From Berghia stephanieae (lineage: Eukaryota; Mollusca; Gastropoda; Nudibranchia; Aeolidiidae), in assembly GCA_034508935.3 (NCBI GenBank), contig CM067452.1, positions 42,928,225 to 42,992,224 on the forward strand: a stretch of 64,000 nucleotides of DNA, read 5' to 3'. A program made the position numbers and the translations under genes. This document shows, piece by piece, positions 32,381 to 45,400 of this stretch (the stretch's first letter is position 1; each line of letters opens with the position of its first letter). The notes under the pieces are model-generated. The model had not been told where the DNA came from, searched no databases, and saw only the letters and a program-made list of their open reading frames with translations.

Positions 32381-33356
32381 CAGAGCTGCCAACTACAGGC
32401 CAAAAAGGCGTATTATTACGCACTTTAAAATAAAATTACTGGATGGGGTTCCTGACCTATCATAGTGGGCAGGGGGATATATCCTGTGTCTTCTATCCCC
32501 TTTTATCTGTTTCCCAACATGCTTTCTGTCTTTGTCTTGGAATGAGATTACTTGGTTTTGTCCTGGACTGGCCGGAGTCCTAGCTGAGAGGGAAACAGTT
32601 AAATGCATAGTTATTGTTTTGGGAGATGATATTTTTTTCCTTGTAAATCATCTCTCTGTTACGTATTATTATATTTGTTAGTTTGAATTTATAATGTAGG
32701 CATTTGAGTGTATTCCTCTTTGTTGGATTTTGTGCTTGTGTCCGGGTGAGACTTATAGGTGGTCTGAAACTAAGTACTTTGAAAGTGTGCTCTTGGAATC
32801 TACATCTGATCCCTATTTGTTCCCAGTTCCCCTATGTCTTACTTTTTCTTGGGTGCTTTATTTGTAATTCTAGAACTTTTTACTATCCCATTTTCTTCCT
32901 TTTTATTGGCGCTGATATAACCTAGATGTGTTGCAAGCGCCGTAACACCCTTAAAAACAAAACAAACAAACAAAATCAAATTACGCATTTATACCTTTTT
33001 TGTTCCATATTACGCCTTCTTGTTATCATCAAGGTGGTGTGGGTGTTTTAAGCATATTTTTTTTTCATACTCCAGAATAGCATCTCACTGAAAATGAAAG
33101 AAAGCTGCATTTTTCTCTCCACTTCCAGCATATCTTGTTTTCAGAAGTCTAAACTAGATGCGTTATTTGGGCAGAAGTAGCCTGTATCAATTTTATTGTG
33201 GAGAGGAAATTTTCCAATAGTGATTGCAGATGATTGTGGTGATAGTGATCTATGTTTATGAAAAATGCCTTTGTTTTGCACAATTACCTTCTCCTTCAAA
33301 ATTAGACATTTTTTCTGCCAAAATTACACCTTTTCTTCAGTTGGGGTTGGCAGCTC
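32381..33356. mobile_element. hAT-like MITE, split by a retroposon
   Basis: Starts CAGAGCTGCCAAC and ends GTTGGCAGCTC(TG). TGCACCAG occurs directly on both sides (32373-32380 and 33357-33364), an 8-bp duplication as in hAT elements. Without the family R copy at 32443-32965 it is about 450 bp. It has no coding sequence. Confidence 0.75.
32443..32965 (+). mobile_element. Retroposon family R, full copy inside a MITE
   Basis: From GGGGTTCCTGACCTATCATA to CGTAACACCCTTAAAAACAA plus (AAAC)n. AAATTAC lies on both sides (AAAATTACTGG at left, CAAATTACGC at right), a likely target duplication. Confidence 0.85.
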
Positions 33357-33689
33357 TGCACCAGAGATTAATATCTAATGCTTGACTTTAATTAATCATG
33401 GTGTAAAAACTCATGCACTTATACAAGTCACATCTTTACAGCGTCATTACCCATAATAGTGTAACTCTTATAAAATGCCATCATTGTTTTGTTTTTTTTT
33501 CACATGTGTGCGCTTCTTAATGTTTCAATTTTGGTTTTGTTTGTTTAAATCAGAAGTAGTGGAGCCCGTCTGCTGTGATAAAATTTCAATGTAAGTTATA
33601 TAATCAAGATTTTATATCGAGAAAGTTTTATGTAAATGTTTAGATCTAGAAATCACCATATTTTTTACAATAAATGTGCCATTTTATAA

Positions 33690-33835
33690 GCGTTTCTTTT
33701 ATCAAATGTGCCATATTATTAGCTTTTCTTATATCAAATGTACCATATTATTAGCTTTTCTTATATCAAATGTTTAATATTATTAGCTTTTCTTATATCA
33801 AATGTTTAATATTATTAGCTTTTCTTTTAGCAAAT
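33690..33835 (-). repeat. 32-bp minisatellite, short array in left arm
   Basis: About four to five units of TTTGATATAAGAAAAGCTAA plus TAATATG type (minus strand). A longer array of the same unit is in the right arm (59085-61000). Confidence 0.85.
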
Positions 33836-33936
33836 GCTTACAAGCTAGAGTGGTATGGAAGTCTCTTTTATTTCGTTAGTTTGTTGTTGGATTTTGTGTT
33901 GCTTTTGATCTTGTATTTTTTTTTTATCTTTCTACT

Positions 33937-34178
<242 letters not shown>

Positions 34179-34333
34179 ATGCCTTGTTTTGTTTAGTTTT
34201 GTTTTATTCTTTTCCTTTGTTTTAATATTTTTACAATTAAATTTGGTTTGTCTGTATGTTTTGTTACTGTTGAATTCAATTTTATTTCATTTGAATACCA
34301 TGATTGTGATCAATTGTCTACAAATGATGTTAT

Positions 34334-34600
34334 GTGCAGCTATGTGGTCTTGTGATATTATATTCACTTTCGGATCGGAAGGTCAAAGGTTCAAGTCTCG
34401 CTTGACGCATAGTTGAGTCCTTGGAAAAGGCTCTTTACTCACATTTAATGTGTAAAAAATGAGTACCTGGTCGTTAACAACATTGTCTCTTGTCTAAAAA
34501 GAAAATGTATTATCGCCTAACAGACATCATGTCTCATTTTACATGACCCTTTGTAAACGTTTTGAGCACATTAAGTGGATATTGTGCTTTATAAAAGCTC
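34334..34600 (+). mobile_element. SINE family S1, copy b (shared by both arms)
   Basis: Head GTGCAGCTATGTGGTCTTGTG, B box AAGGTTCAAGTCT, body GAGTCCTTGGAAAAGGCTCT and tail TTTTGAGCACATTAAGTGGA to TTTATAAAAGCTC. The counterpart at 58595-58828 means it predates the duplication. Confidence 0.85.
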
Positions 34601-34714
34601 ATGTTTTTTGTTTTTTTTTGTTGTTTTTTTTTTTTTGTCTTGTTGAACCCACTGCTTTTTTTTTAATAAACAGAAATGCACCATTTTATTCAGAAGAGTT
34701 GAGTTTCTTTCTCA

Positions 34715-35195
34715 AACTTCAAACTGGGAGGCACTCGCTATGTCCTCTCTATCCCCCTATATTTTTTTTTTCCGAGTTACTTTCTAAGTTTGTTTTGGAA
34801 TGAGTTTACTTGGTTTGTCCTGGCCCTTGTCGGAGTCTTGGCTGGGAGGGAAATACTTGATTGTAAAGTTATAGTTGTGGGAGATTTTTTTTTATCTTCC
34901 TTGGAAATCATCTCTCTATTATGTATTGTTATTATTATTGATTTTTTTTTTTGTTCTGGGTTTTTTTTCTTTTAAAATACTATTTAATGACTTGTAAACA
35001 ATTGAGCGTGTTCCTCTAAGTGGGATGCTGTGGTTGTGTCTGGACAAGACTTTTAGGTGATCTCAAACTAAGTACACTGATAGTATGCTCTTGGGTTCTA
35101 CATTTGTTCCCTATTTAAACCATTTCCCTTTGTCTTACTTTTTTCTCGCGAGCTTTCAATTTTGACTATATCATTTTCTTCCTTTTTAAAATAAA
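34715..35195 (+). mobile_element. Retroposon family R copy (shared by both arms)
   Basis: From AACTGGGAGGCACTCGCTAT to TTTCTTCCTTTTTAAAATAA. The usual GCGCCGTAAAACCC end is missing. The counterpart is at 58050-58500 on the minus strand. Confidence 0.8.
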
Positions 35196-35429
35196 AAATA
35201 TAACTAAGTTAAATTTTGTGTTGGCGACCAGCCGATAACTTGCAATCTCTTCTCTGACTTTTCTTTTTCGTGGAGGGTGGGGAGGCGTGATTATTATCTA
35301 AAAAGAACCAACCTCCTCCCCCACTCCCCCGGCCCAAAAAAAATAAAAAATAGCAGGAACAGCAACAAATACAAACAGGTAACCAATTAATAAATACAAG
35401 AAAAAATTGCCTCTTTAACAAAAAGAAAC

Positions 35430-35762
35430 ATACCTTGGTTTTTATTAATGCATATCAGTATCAGCCAAAATTCGTCAAAAAAATAAGCGTTCTCATTAGT
35501 TTCAAAAGCTGTGTTCTCATTGGTTCAAGCAGGAATCGTTTTTATAAACTTTGAGTACTCATACTCGGTATTTTTAGTATCAGATATCCACGAAAATCGC
35601 CAAAATGATGTCGTTATTCGGAGGTTTTATCAAAAAGTGCGTCGTTATTTGGAGGTTTTTTTTTACTGATCTTAAATAGAAAAAAAAAATCGGGACCAGG
35701 GTCAATGTCGTTATCAGGAAGTTCTCACTATTCGGAGGTGTCCTAATCGGGAGGTTCCACTG
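35430..35762 (+). mobile_element. pogo-like element, right-end fragment
   Basis: About 330 bp closely similar to 30869-31182 (TACCTTGGTTTTTATTAATG to GGAGGTTCCACTG), ending in the same TIR and TA. The left end is absent. Confidence 0.8.
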
Positions 35763-36032
35763 TAATATTACCTGTCGCAGCTGAGCTGATTGCGGTTGGC
35801 CTGCTCTGCATGGTCTAGATAATGGCGATTTACTTCTAGTAACTCGTATCTTGCATTTACATCAACACACGATTTGACGCAAATATAAAGTAAACGAAGA
35901 TGAAACTAAAACTGAAATTTAACTTAATCTTTAAAGTGAAACCACAACTGAGATTGAGAACTTACCTTATGACAATGAGATAAAGTTATACGAATCTCTT
36001 CAGCATGACACAAGTCCCTATTTTAATGATAG

Positions 36033-36278
36033 TATATGTGACACTCCGTCTCAAAACGGTATTATGTCGGGAAGATTCAGACCCCAGAAAGTGAATTTAG
36101 AGATAGAATGATGAGAAATTGGACCTCAGAAGTTTTTTGTAAAGCAAGAAATAGTATTTACACTCCATCATGACGTAGAGAAATTAAACCCAAGTTTGAT
36201 GTTTGTGGAAATAAATTCAATTTCCCTAACCGAGTGAATCCCGACATAATACCGCTTTGAGACGGCGGGTCACATATA
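36033..36278. mobile_element. MITE of 246 bp with ~35-bp TIR
   Basis: Left TATATGTGACACTCCGTCTC AAAACGG and reverse complement of right TATATGTGACCCGCCGTCTC AAAGCGG, both continuing TATTATGTCGGG. It has no coding sequence. The superfamily is not clear. Confidence 0.8.
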
Positions 36279-36679
36279 GATTGTTCTATTATTTGCTGGT
36301 GATCCTATACTCATTAAGTTTCGTTACTCAGATTTTGTTCTCGAATTAAGACTAAATGTATTGTTGTGCCCTAATTTTTAGCAACAACACAAAGCTATCA
36401 CGCCTATCATTGGGCCCAAGAACTAAAAAAAAAAAACAGTGCGAATGCACAAATTCCTGGACTCGATCAAAGAAAGAGCTTTACAAATTCACAAAGAAAG
36501 CATAATTATTTGCTCTTATACTTTTACAGTATCCATCAATCAATGCTCGTCGCCAGTTATTAATTCACACTGACGACGATTGACGTTACTTTGTTCAAAT
36601 GCGTTATAAAAAGACACTATCTTTGTGAGTTCCCAATCATTGTCACTCACTCTGTCGTTGACCACACTTAATACTGCTT

Positions 36680-36683
36680 GAGA

Positions 36684-36752
<69 letters not shown>
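36680..36752 (+). repeat. (GA)n microsatellite
   Basis: About 36 GA dinucleotides with one GGGA break. Reading frames across it are artefacts. Confidence 0.95.
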
Positions 36753-36756
<4 letters not shown>

Positions 36757-36807
36757 CGAGATATTGTAGCAAAATGAAAATGTCTGGACTTATCAGTAGA
36801 AGAAATT

Positions 36808-37111
36808 GGGCTTTTTATATAGCGCTATATCCACTAAACGTGCTCATAGCGCTTTACAAGGGGTCCCTGGCCAACAGCAACACTTAACATGTAGGACGTG
36901 ACATGGCGCCTGTGAGGCGATTTTATTATATTTTTTTCCGGACATAGTCAACGCTGTTAACGGAAAGGTACTCATTTTGCACCTGAGTTTGGTGAGAATG
37001 TGAGTAAAGGCCCTTTTCCAAGGACTCAACTATGCGCCAAGAGAGGCTCGAACCCAGGATCCGATTCCGATCCGAAAGCGAGTGTCATACCACTAGACCA
37101 CATAGCCGCAC
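36808..37111 (-). mobile_element. SINE family S1, copy c
   Basis: On the minus strand: GTGCGGCTATGTGGTCTAGTG head, B box GGGTTCGAGCC, body and GCGCTATATAAAAAGCCC tail. It is one of the best-preserved copies. Confidence 0.9.
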
Positions 37112-37263
37112 AGTCCAGTTCTGAACAATGCAAATAATGTATGATTCGGGCACAGGCTATCCGTTAATAAATGAAACAATAAACAATGAAAAGTAAAAAT
37201 AAATCTGCATGGCTAGTACCTTTTCTATCCGCCCCCACCCATCTTCTTTTCCAGCATTTTAAT

Positions 37264-37294
<31 letters not shown>

Positions 37295-37521
37295 TGATGT
37301 TACACAACTATCAACCGACATTCCACATATTAATGAGAAGACACAAAGAGTGAAACTCACCTCTTTGAACTTGCTGATCAGTCTCTCTACTAACTGATGG
37401 TGACACACACCTAGTATTTGTAGAAACTATGTGTGAAATGGGAAGAACGTGCGAAATTGCGGCATCCATCCCTTTGATCTAACAATGTAGACAAGTCTAT
37501 GTCATATATGATGAGAAGAAT

Positions 37522-37607
<86 letters not shown>

Positions 37608-37675
37608 GTTATAGTCGTCGTCATAGTGTGGTAGTATAAGAAATACTGGTAGTAGAAGTTGTAGCACTACTACTG

Positions 37676-37735
<60 letters not shown>

Positions 37736-37826
37736 GTAGTAGTAGTAGTATAGTAGTAGTAGTAGTCGTCGTCGTCGTCGTCGTAGTGGTGGCTGTAGTA
37801 GTAGCAGTAGGTAGGTAGGTAGGTAG

Positions 37827-37907
<81 letters not shown>

Positions 37908-37910
37908 TAG
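37264..37910. repeat. Cluster of simple repeats
   Basis: A 25-base C run (37264-37288), (CT)n at 37525-37604, (ACT)n at 37666-37735, and (TAG)n at 37735-37908 with (GTAG)n between. The ACT and TAG tracts are reverse complements of each other and can form a long hairpin. Confidence 0.95.
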
Positions 37911-39092
37911 ATTGATGGATTGATGACCAAGTTGATCGACCATGAAGTTCACACACTTTCATCACACCCTCACAGCATTTTGTTTATTTATTTGTATGTA
38001 ATTTTTGCTAACAACGCGTCTGTTCTGTCCCGAAATGCCAAAGTTTACTGTTTTCTCATATAATTTTACGCTACCAGTTTCCTGGAAACCCCGTATATCG
38101 TCAATCTCTCTCTATTTTCGATTCCTCCGATAACTGCTAACACCTTTAAAAAGATGATGGTGGCGATTAGACAATAAAAAGAAAATAATAAAATTGTCTT
38201 CCTACCCAAATAGACCAATATTCCCATATTATGGGGCCAGATTTGGCTAGGGAGCCTAAAATCTTGGTCTCCCTAGCCTTTATTATCTGGCATTGAAGGA
38301 AGTGGTCGGTCATGGGAAAACGAAACTAGAAACTTCCTTGCGAAAGTGAAAGGAAATTAATGGTGTTTCTTGGTTGAGATTTTGATCAGCATTTCCCCCC
38401 TTCTGTGTCTAATTTTTTCCTTTCTGAAATAGCTAATTGGCTCATAAGCATTGTTGTGGATATACTAACGAAAAATCAGCCTTTCATTTAACTTCAATCC
38501 AGGTAGAGTCTAGCTGCTGTGATTAGGCACTTGCAAGAAGTATAGAGAGGGCCTTTGCCTTTGGCCTACCAACCACCGCTGCACGTCCAACTCGCCTTGA
38601 GCATGCATTCACGTAAAATATAAAGATTTTTTTAAAAAACCTACCTCTGTTTCAAAAACTAGCATCTTTCAGCTTTCTAAGAAACATTTTGATGTTTCAG
38701 AACTTTAGTTCGTTAAAAAAATACCGGCCAATCTGACCCGTTGAGTCGAATGAAAACGAAATTTATGTTTACACGGTTCAAAGGAAATGCCGTAAATAAG
38801 CTTTCATGGACTTCCTGTGTTGTTTTTATAGTGTCACGTGACCGTTTTGAGAAATTTGTCGTCTGCTACAAATAATTAGACCGGTAGGGGGTAGATATTT
38901 TCGTTGGAGCAGAGAAAAAGTGAGTATTATTTCTTGGACTTGTAGAGAGGCCTAGGGTCCACCAGCAGTCAAGTTTATTGAATAAAAGAAAAAAAGGCCT
39001 TTTTACTGCACTAATGCACCAAATTGCATACCTATTTATGGACACTTTGTTCCGTATCTTTTTCCCAATAAACTTTTTTAAAAACCTGGGGC
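37911..39092. other. Unassigned intergenic sequence
   Basis: No gene or element recognised. A short inverted repeat lies near 38228-38290 (CAGATTTGGCTAGGGAG against CTCCCTAGCC). Confidence 0.45.
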
Positions 39093-39494
39093 CAGGGTTG
39101 CTAGTTTGGCCTCCTGGTGGCCAAATTTGAGAAATTTGGCCTTTTCCCAAGCCATTTGGCCTCCCAAAATTTGGTTTGGCCACTTGGCCTCCTGTAACCA
39201 ACTTTTTGGCTTCCTCTGACATTCCCCGTTATATCGTTTTACTTTGGTACCGGTAAAACTTATTTTATTTGGCAATCTAAATATCTAAATGCAACACGTG
39301 CTAACGCCACAGATTGCATTTGCTAATGCTTCTATATATACGAATTTTCCTTATCCTATCTAAATTGTTTAACAAATCTAAAGAGTTTTTGCGAGGCTAA
39401 GGTGGGTTTGGTGGTATTTGGGCTCCTGCCGAGGAATCTGGCCTCTTGCTATAGCTAGTTTGGTCTCTTACTCAAAAATGATCTGGCAACCCTG
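39093..39494. mobile_element. MITE with CAGGGTTGC ends
   Basis: Left CAGGGTTGCTAGTTTGG and reverse complement of right CAGGGTTGCCAGATC. The interior is rich in TTTGGCC and its inverse. It has no coding sequence. CAGGG ends suggest a hAT type. Confidence 0.65.
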
Positions 39495-39785
39495 CCTGGC
39501 TAGGCGGTACCTTGATAACAGAAACGATACCCACACGATTTCGCGAGGAATTAATCATGAAAACAATTAGGATATAATTTCAACACAACTTTTGAAATTC
39601 ATCAAGGATTGTCCATTACCGAATGTTTTTTGATAGAAAACAAATGCATCTTCAAATCTAAACTGCTTTTGACGGTAAGCGGTAAGTTTTTATTTATTTT
39701 TCGGTCCAAACGAATGATTTATCCTGGTATAGAAGCTAAGTATTGGTAACACCGGCGCAGCTCTCTAGCTCTATCAACTTCGAAG

Positions 39786-39963
39786 TGGGTGTCATGGCCG
39801 AATGGTTTAGTCGTCTGCCCTGGAAGTTTTACCAGAATCGACGTTGGGGGTTCAAATCCAAGTTCCGCCACTTTTTTTTTTTTTTTAATCCGTCTTCTTT
39901 TTACAGAATGTGGCAAGGGATAAATGTCCCATCCATCCTTCTCACACCTCTTTTTTTTTTTTT

Positions 39964-40041
<78 letters not shown>

Positions 40042-40080
40042 TTCTTGGTTCCTTTCTAGTTTCTAGAAAATTGTCATATT
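39786..40080 (+). mobile_element. tRNA-Ser/Leu-like SINE family S2, copy 1, with (CT)n
   Basis: The head GTGGGTGTCATGGCCGAATG GTTTAGTCG, B box GGGTTCAAATCC, then GTTCCGCCAC resembles a type II tRNA with a long variable arm. It is followed by CCGTCTTCTTTTTACAGA, a (CT)n tract (39968-40040) and TTCCTTTCTAG. It is too diverged at the acceptor stem to call a functional tRNA. Confidence 0.8.
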
Positions 40081-40319
40081 CGTCACCTCTCCGATTGCAA
40101 AAAGTGTCTAAAAATAATAAATAATTAAAAGCAAACAAACAAATATTGAGAGAGCGACCAAATGGTCAGATAGAGGAGAAAAAAACAAACAATAATTTCA
40201 AAAAAAAATAAAAACAATTTTAAGAAATTCATGCTCAGAAACAGAACAAAAGACCAAACAAAAGGAGAAAAGAATAGACGACTCTCACAAAAAAAAAAAA
40301 TGAGGTGGGGGGAGATGGA

Positions 40320-40478
40320 TGGGTCATTTATCCCTTGCAACTTTCTGTAAAAAGAAGATGGAATTTAAAATAAAAAAATTTTAAAAAGTGCCGGAACCAG
40401 GATTCGAATCCACAACGTCGATTCTGGTATAACCTCCAGGGCAGACAACAAAACCATTCGGCCATGACACCCACTTCG
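40320..40478 (-). mobile_element. SINE family S2, copy 2 (inverted)
   Basis: The minus strand reads GTGGGTGTCATGGCCGAATG GTTTTGTTG with B box GGATTCGAATCC and the same TTTTTACAGAAAG body. It faces copy 3 as an inverted repeat, with matching flanks (40480-40545 against 41045-41125). Confidence 0.8.
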
Positions 40479-40639
40479 AAGTCGATGCATATTGTGTATA
40501 TGTAGTAAGAACTGATTTAATGTTGGTTAATTTTATGTTTTTATAGATATTTTATGAACTTTCCTTATTTCTATGTGCATTTGGAAACATCCCATATATT
40601 CTGGAATGTGGATAATTGTTTAAAAGAGCGGAGTTTCAA

Positions 40640-42150
<1,511 letters not shown>

Positions 42151-42262
42151 AATAACGACAGCCATAGATAGCTAGTCCAAGTCCAGCGGTCATAGAAGTA
42201 GACGTCTATCATTATTATTATCATCAGATTCGTTTCAAAATCAAAGAGTAAGAGAGGACAAG

Positions 42263-42439
42263 ATGTCATCAGTACCAGAAAATGCTCCAGAGCATTGCCC
42301 TGGAACTGACAGCGAATCGGCAGGAAAATCATCAGCTTGCCAAGGATGCCCAAATCAAGCAACATGTTCAGCTTTACCCAAAGGACCCGATCCAGCCGTG
42401 GATGAAATCAAGAACAAATTAGCTGGAGTGAAACACAAG
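42263..42439 (+). CDS. NUBP1: NUBP1 exon 1 (N-terminal cysteine motif)
   Basis: 59 codons, phase 0, donor AAG/GTTGGT. It encodes the four-cysteine cluster site and ends at KLAGVKHK, the same junction position expected before the P-loop strand. Confidence 0.95.
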
Positions 42440-45400
42440 GTTGGTGGGTTATTATTTATTTATGTTGCTTATTAGTATTAGAGTTTTGTCAGAGAAGTAC
42501 ATAACATATAGAAATATTTTGTGTAATTTATCCTTTCAGGAGAAAAAAAAATAAATTATGCCCTTTCGCCTTCGTCATGAATATAGATAATCCATCAAAC
42601 AAGATGTCAACAGGAATCACCCATGTTGTCCAATTGAGCAAATTGGGGGTTAAAATTTAATGGTTTAAGTTTAAGTAAAAGAATTGAATAAAATAAAAGA
42701 TTTTTGATGGGTGAATGATAAACTGATTGACAGATTTTTTTAACAAGAGTTCAAGGAAAAATACGAAAGTGCCTGAAGTGGGGCTCGATCCCAGGACCTT
42801 CTGGGTCACAGTGACATGCCTTAACCACTCGAGACACTTTCAGAGCCATGAGATAAATGGAGCCAGAGTTTATCCCTTAATAATAATAAGATTATAGATT
42901 ATGACTATGACTGTCGCTGTTTACTACAGACCCATCTGTGAAGAAAAAGAATTACAAGCCATTATTCACAGACATCTTACCAGAGATTTTGTTCACAAAA
43001 TGTCAAACAAGTCATTGATGAAACCCAAGTGATCTAGAAAAGTGTCACTGGTAATTTGTTTACAAAATCGGTCGAAAGTGATTTTTTAAAACTCAAGAAG
43101 TAAGTAAAGGAAAATTCCCAAATCCAGTTTTTTCATGACAAATTACTTTTTGGAATTCAGAACTGACAAATCCTATATGGCGTTCCCTGTCAATCAGTTA
43201 ATCATTCACCCATCAAAAATCTTTTTTTTTTGTTCCATTCTTGTACTTAAACCATTAAATTGATGGTTCAGTGAAACTCGGATAATGGGGACAGTGAGAC
43301 TAGAGAAAAATTCCTGTTGTTGCAGAGTTCCCTTATATCTAAACACTCAAAGGAGGCAATACTGAAGGAAATAAATAATGCAAATGCAAGTAACACATTG
43401 CTCTACTCTAAGTAAAATAATCAAATGATGTGACTGACACACTCCCCCCCCCCCCCCCCCCCCTTCTCTCTGTCACCTACTACATCAGTACAAAAGGCAA
43501 GTTGGAACAATGCAATAGTTTTAAATTTACCGTTTTCCTTTCCTCTCCTTCCCACCCATTCCAACCCCACCATCGACAGCCAATATCACTACACATCAAA
43601 ACTCAAGACGCTCACCTTTCCAATGATAAGGAAAAAACAGTCTCAGTCTGCACATAGAGAGCTCATTCATTACCTACACACTTTCCATAAGGCATGGAGT
43701 TACCTTATCGGTTATGAGCAGCACATCCCTCACTCTAAGCCTTAGTGTTGACTGGTCAGTCACACACATCTCACTAGCCTTTTGTTGCATCATTGTGGTA
43801 TGGTACACAAAGTACATAGAGAAATGTACACACAATGACTACTATTTGTCCATCTCCATTCCCTAAAAGCTATACTATGTGTGCCATATGCGCTGTTCTC
43901 TTTGATTAGTTTTTCTCAACTTGCAACTCACATTCCTTTTGTTGCTGTTTTCCAAGAAATATTACCCCGTTATACTTTGCATGCTTTATATGAATTTTAT
44001 AGACATACAGGGATTTTAAGTTTCCTGTTCATGTAACCGGGCTCTCAAGACTAATGTAGTTGCAGGTTAGATATTTTACTGTTTAATCTTTCAATTAATT
44101 TATTTGTTTTTTAAATATTTTTTTTCCATTAAAATAGCTCACAGGGTGTTCTTCTTGATGTTGTGAATTGTTGTCAACCGTTAATCAAATCCTTGATGTT
44201 TCTTTACATGTTCTCACCATATTAAATTGATTTATTATTACACTTGCAAAAATATTGATCCAATAACATTAGAGCTAAAACAACAATAACTCCAATGAAG
44301 TAAAATTTCTACTCCAAATTGGGGGGAAAATTTCCAGCAATTTATAAGTTAAATGTATGTACATGTCTTTGTGGTTGTAAGGCTAATGAGTTCGACCACC
44401 TTTCAATGTCTCTGATCATTTGGTCTGTGTCTGAGCGAGATTTCTTTAAAAGTTATTTAACAATAAACTGTCATCTGCATTTTTTGTGGCCGCAAATGGC
44501 AATTTGCGGCCGAAAATATCAGGGCGATCCGCAAATTTTGGCAAATTTCCCAAAATTGGCAAAAAAAAGTGCGAAACTTGAGAAATGTTGCAGCCTTGCC
44601 TGGGCCCAAACCAGGGGAAGCTACTCTCAACGGATAATGATCCTTAAGAATCTTTGTAACAACGCTATTCACAGTCATTTCATTTCTCAAGTCAAATAAA
44701 TCGAGTCACTTACACTTCCAACTTCAGTCATGGATCGTTTTGTCAAAAAATCTTCAAATAAGGACCCAAAGTGCGGCAATTTTTTTGGCAAATTTGGGCA
44801 AATTTTAGGTCCCAATTTGGCAAAAAATGCAGATGACAGAATAAAGAGAGGTGGGGATGAATATTCCCATTTGCAACATTTTATAGAAGGAAAAAGATAT
44901 TAAAGAATGCATATTCATATACCTTATAGGGATGCATATAGGTATATATAGTAATATATATTATTTATTTTCTTTCAATTCTTTACTTACAATTTTACTG
45001 TTTATTGAGATTTTGCAGTTCTGTTTAATGGATGTTAATGATTATATTTTTAATCCACAATAGATCATTATCTTATCTGGTAAAGGAGGTGTGGGGAAGA
45101 GTACATTTACAGCACATCTAGCACATGCATTATCTGGCAACAAGAATAGACAGGTGAGATTTATTTCACTACAAGTTTTGTGATTAACAGGGATGCCCTT
45201 TGTCTAAAAAAAAAAACAAAAAAAAAAAAAAACCCAAAAAACAGGGACGCTCTTTTTCTGGCTTAAGCCGGAAAATCGGCTTTTTGAAATATTTCGGCTA
45301 TCAGTTTCTCTTTTTATTTACGAAAGTTGCTAGAGACTAAGTATTACTTATTTAAATACAACAGTTGAGAGGAAGCTAGATAGATATAATTTATCCTTTT

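Noticed and set aside
44319-44699. 126-residue frame in NUBP1 intron 1
   Set aside because: It runs through the CTGTCATCTGC MITE and shows no protein-like pattern.
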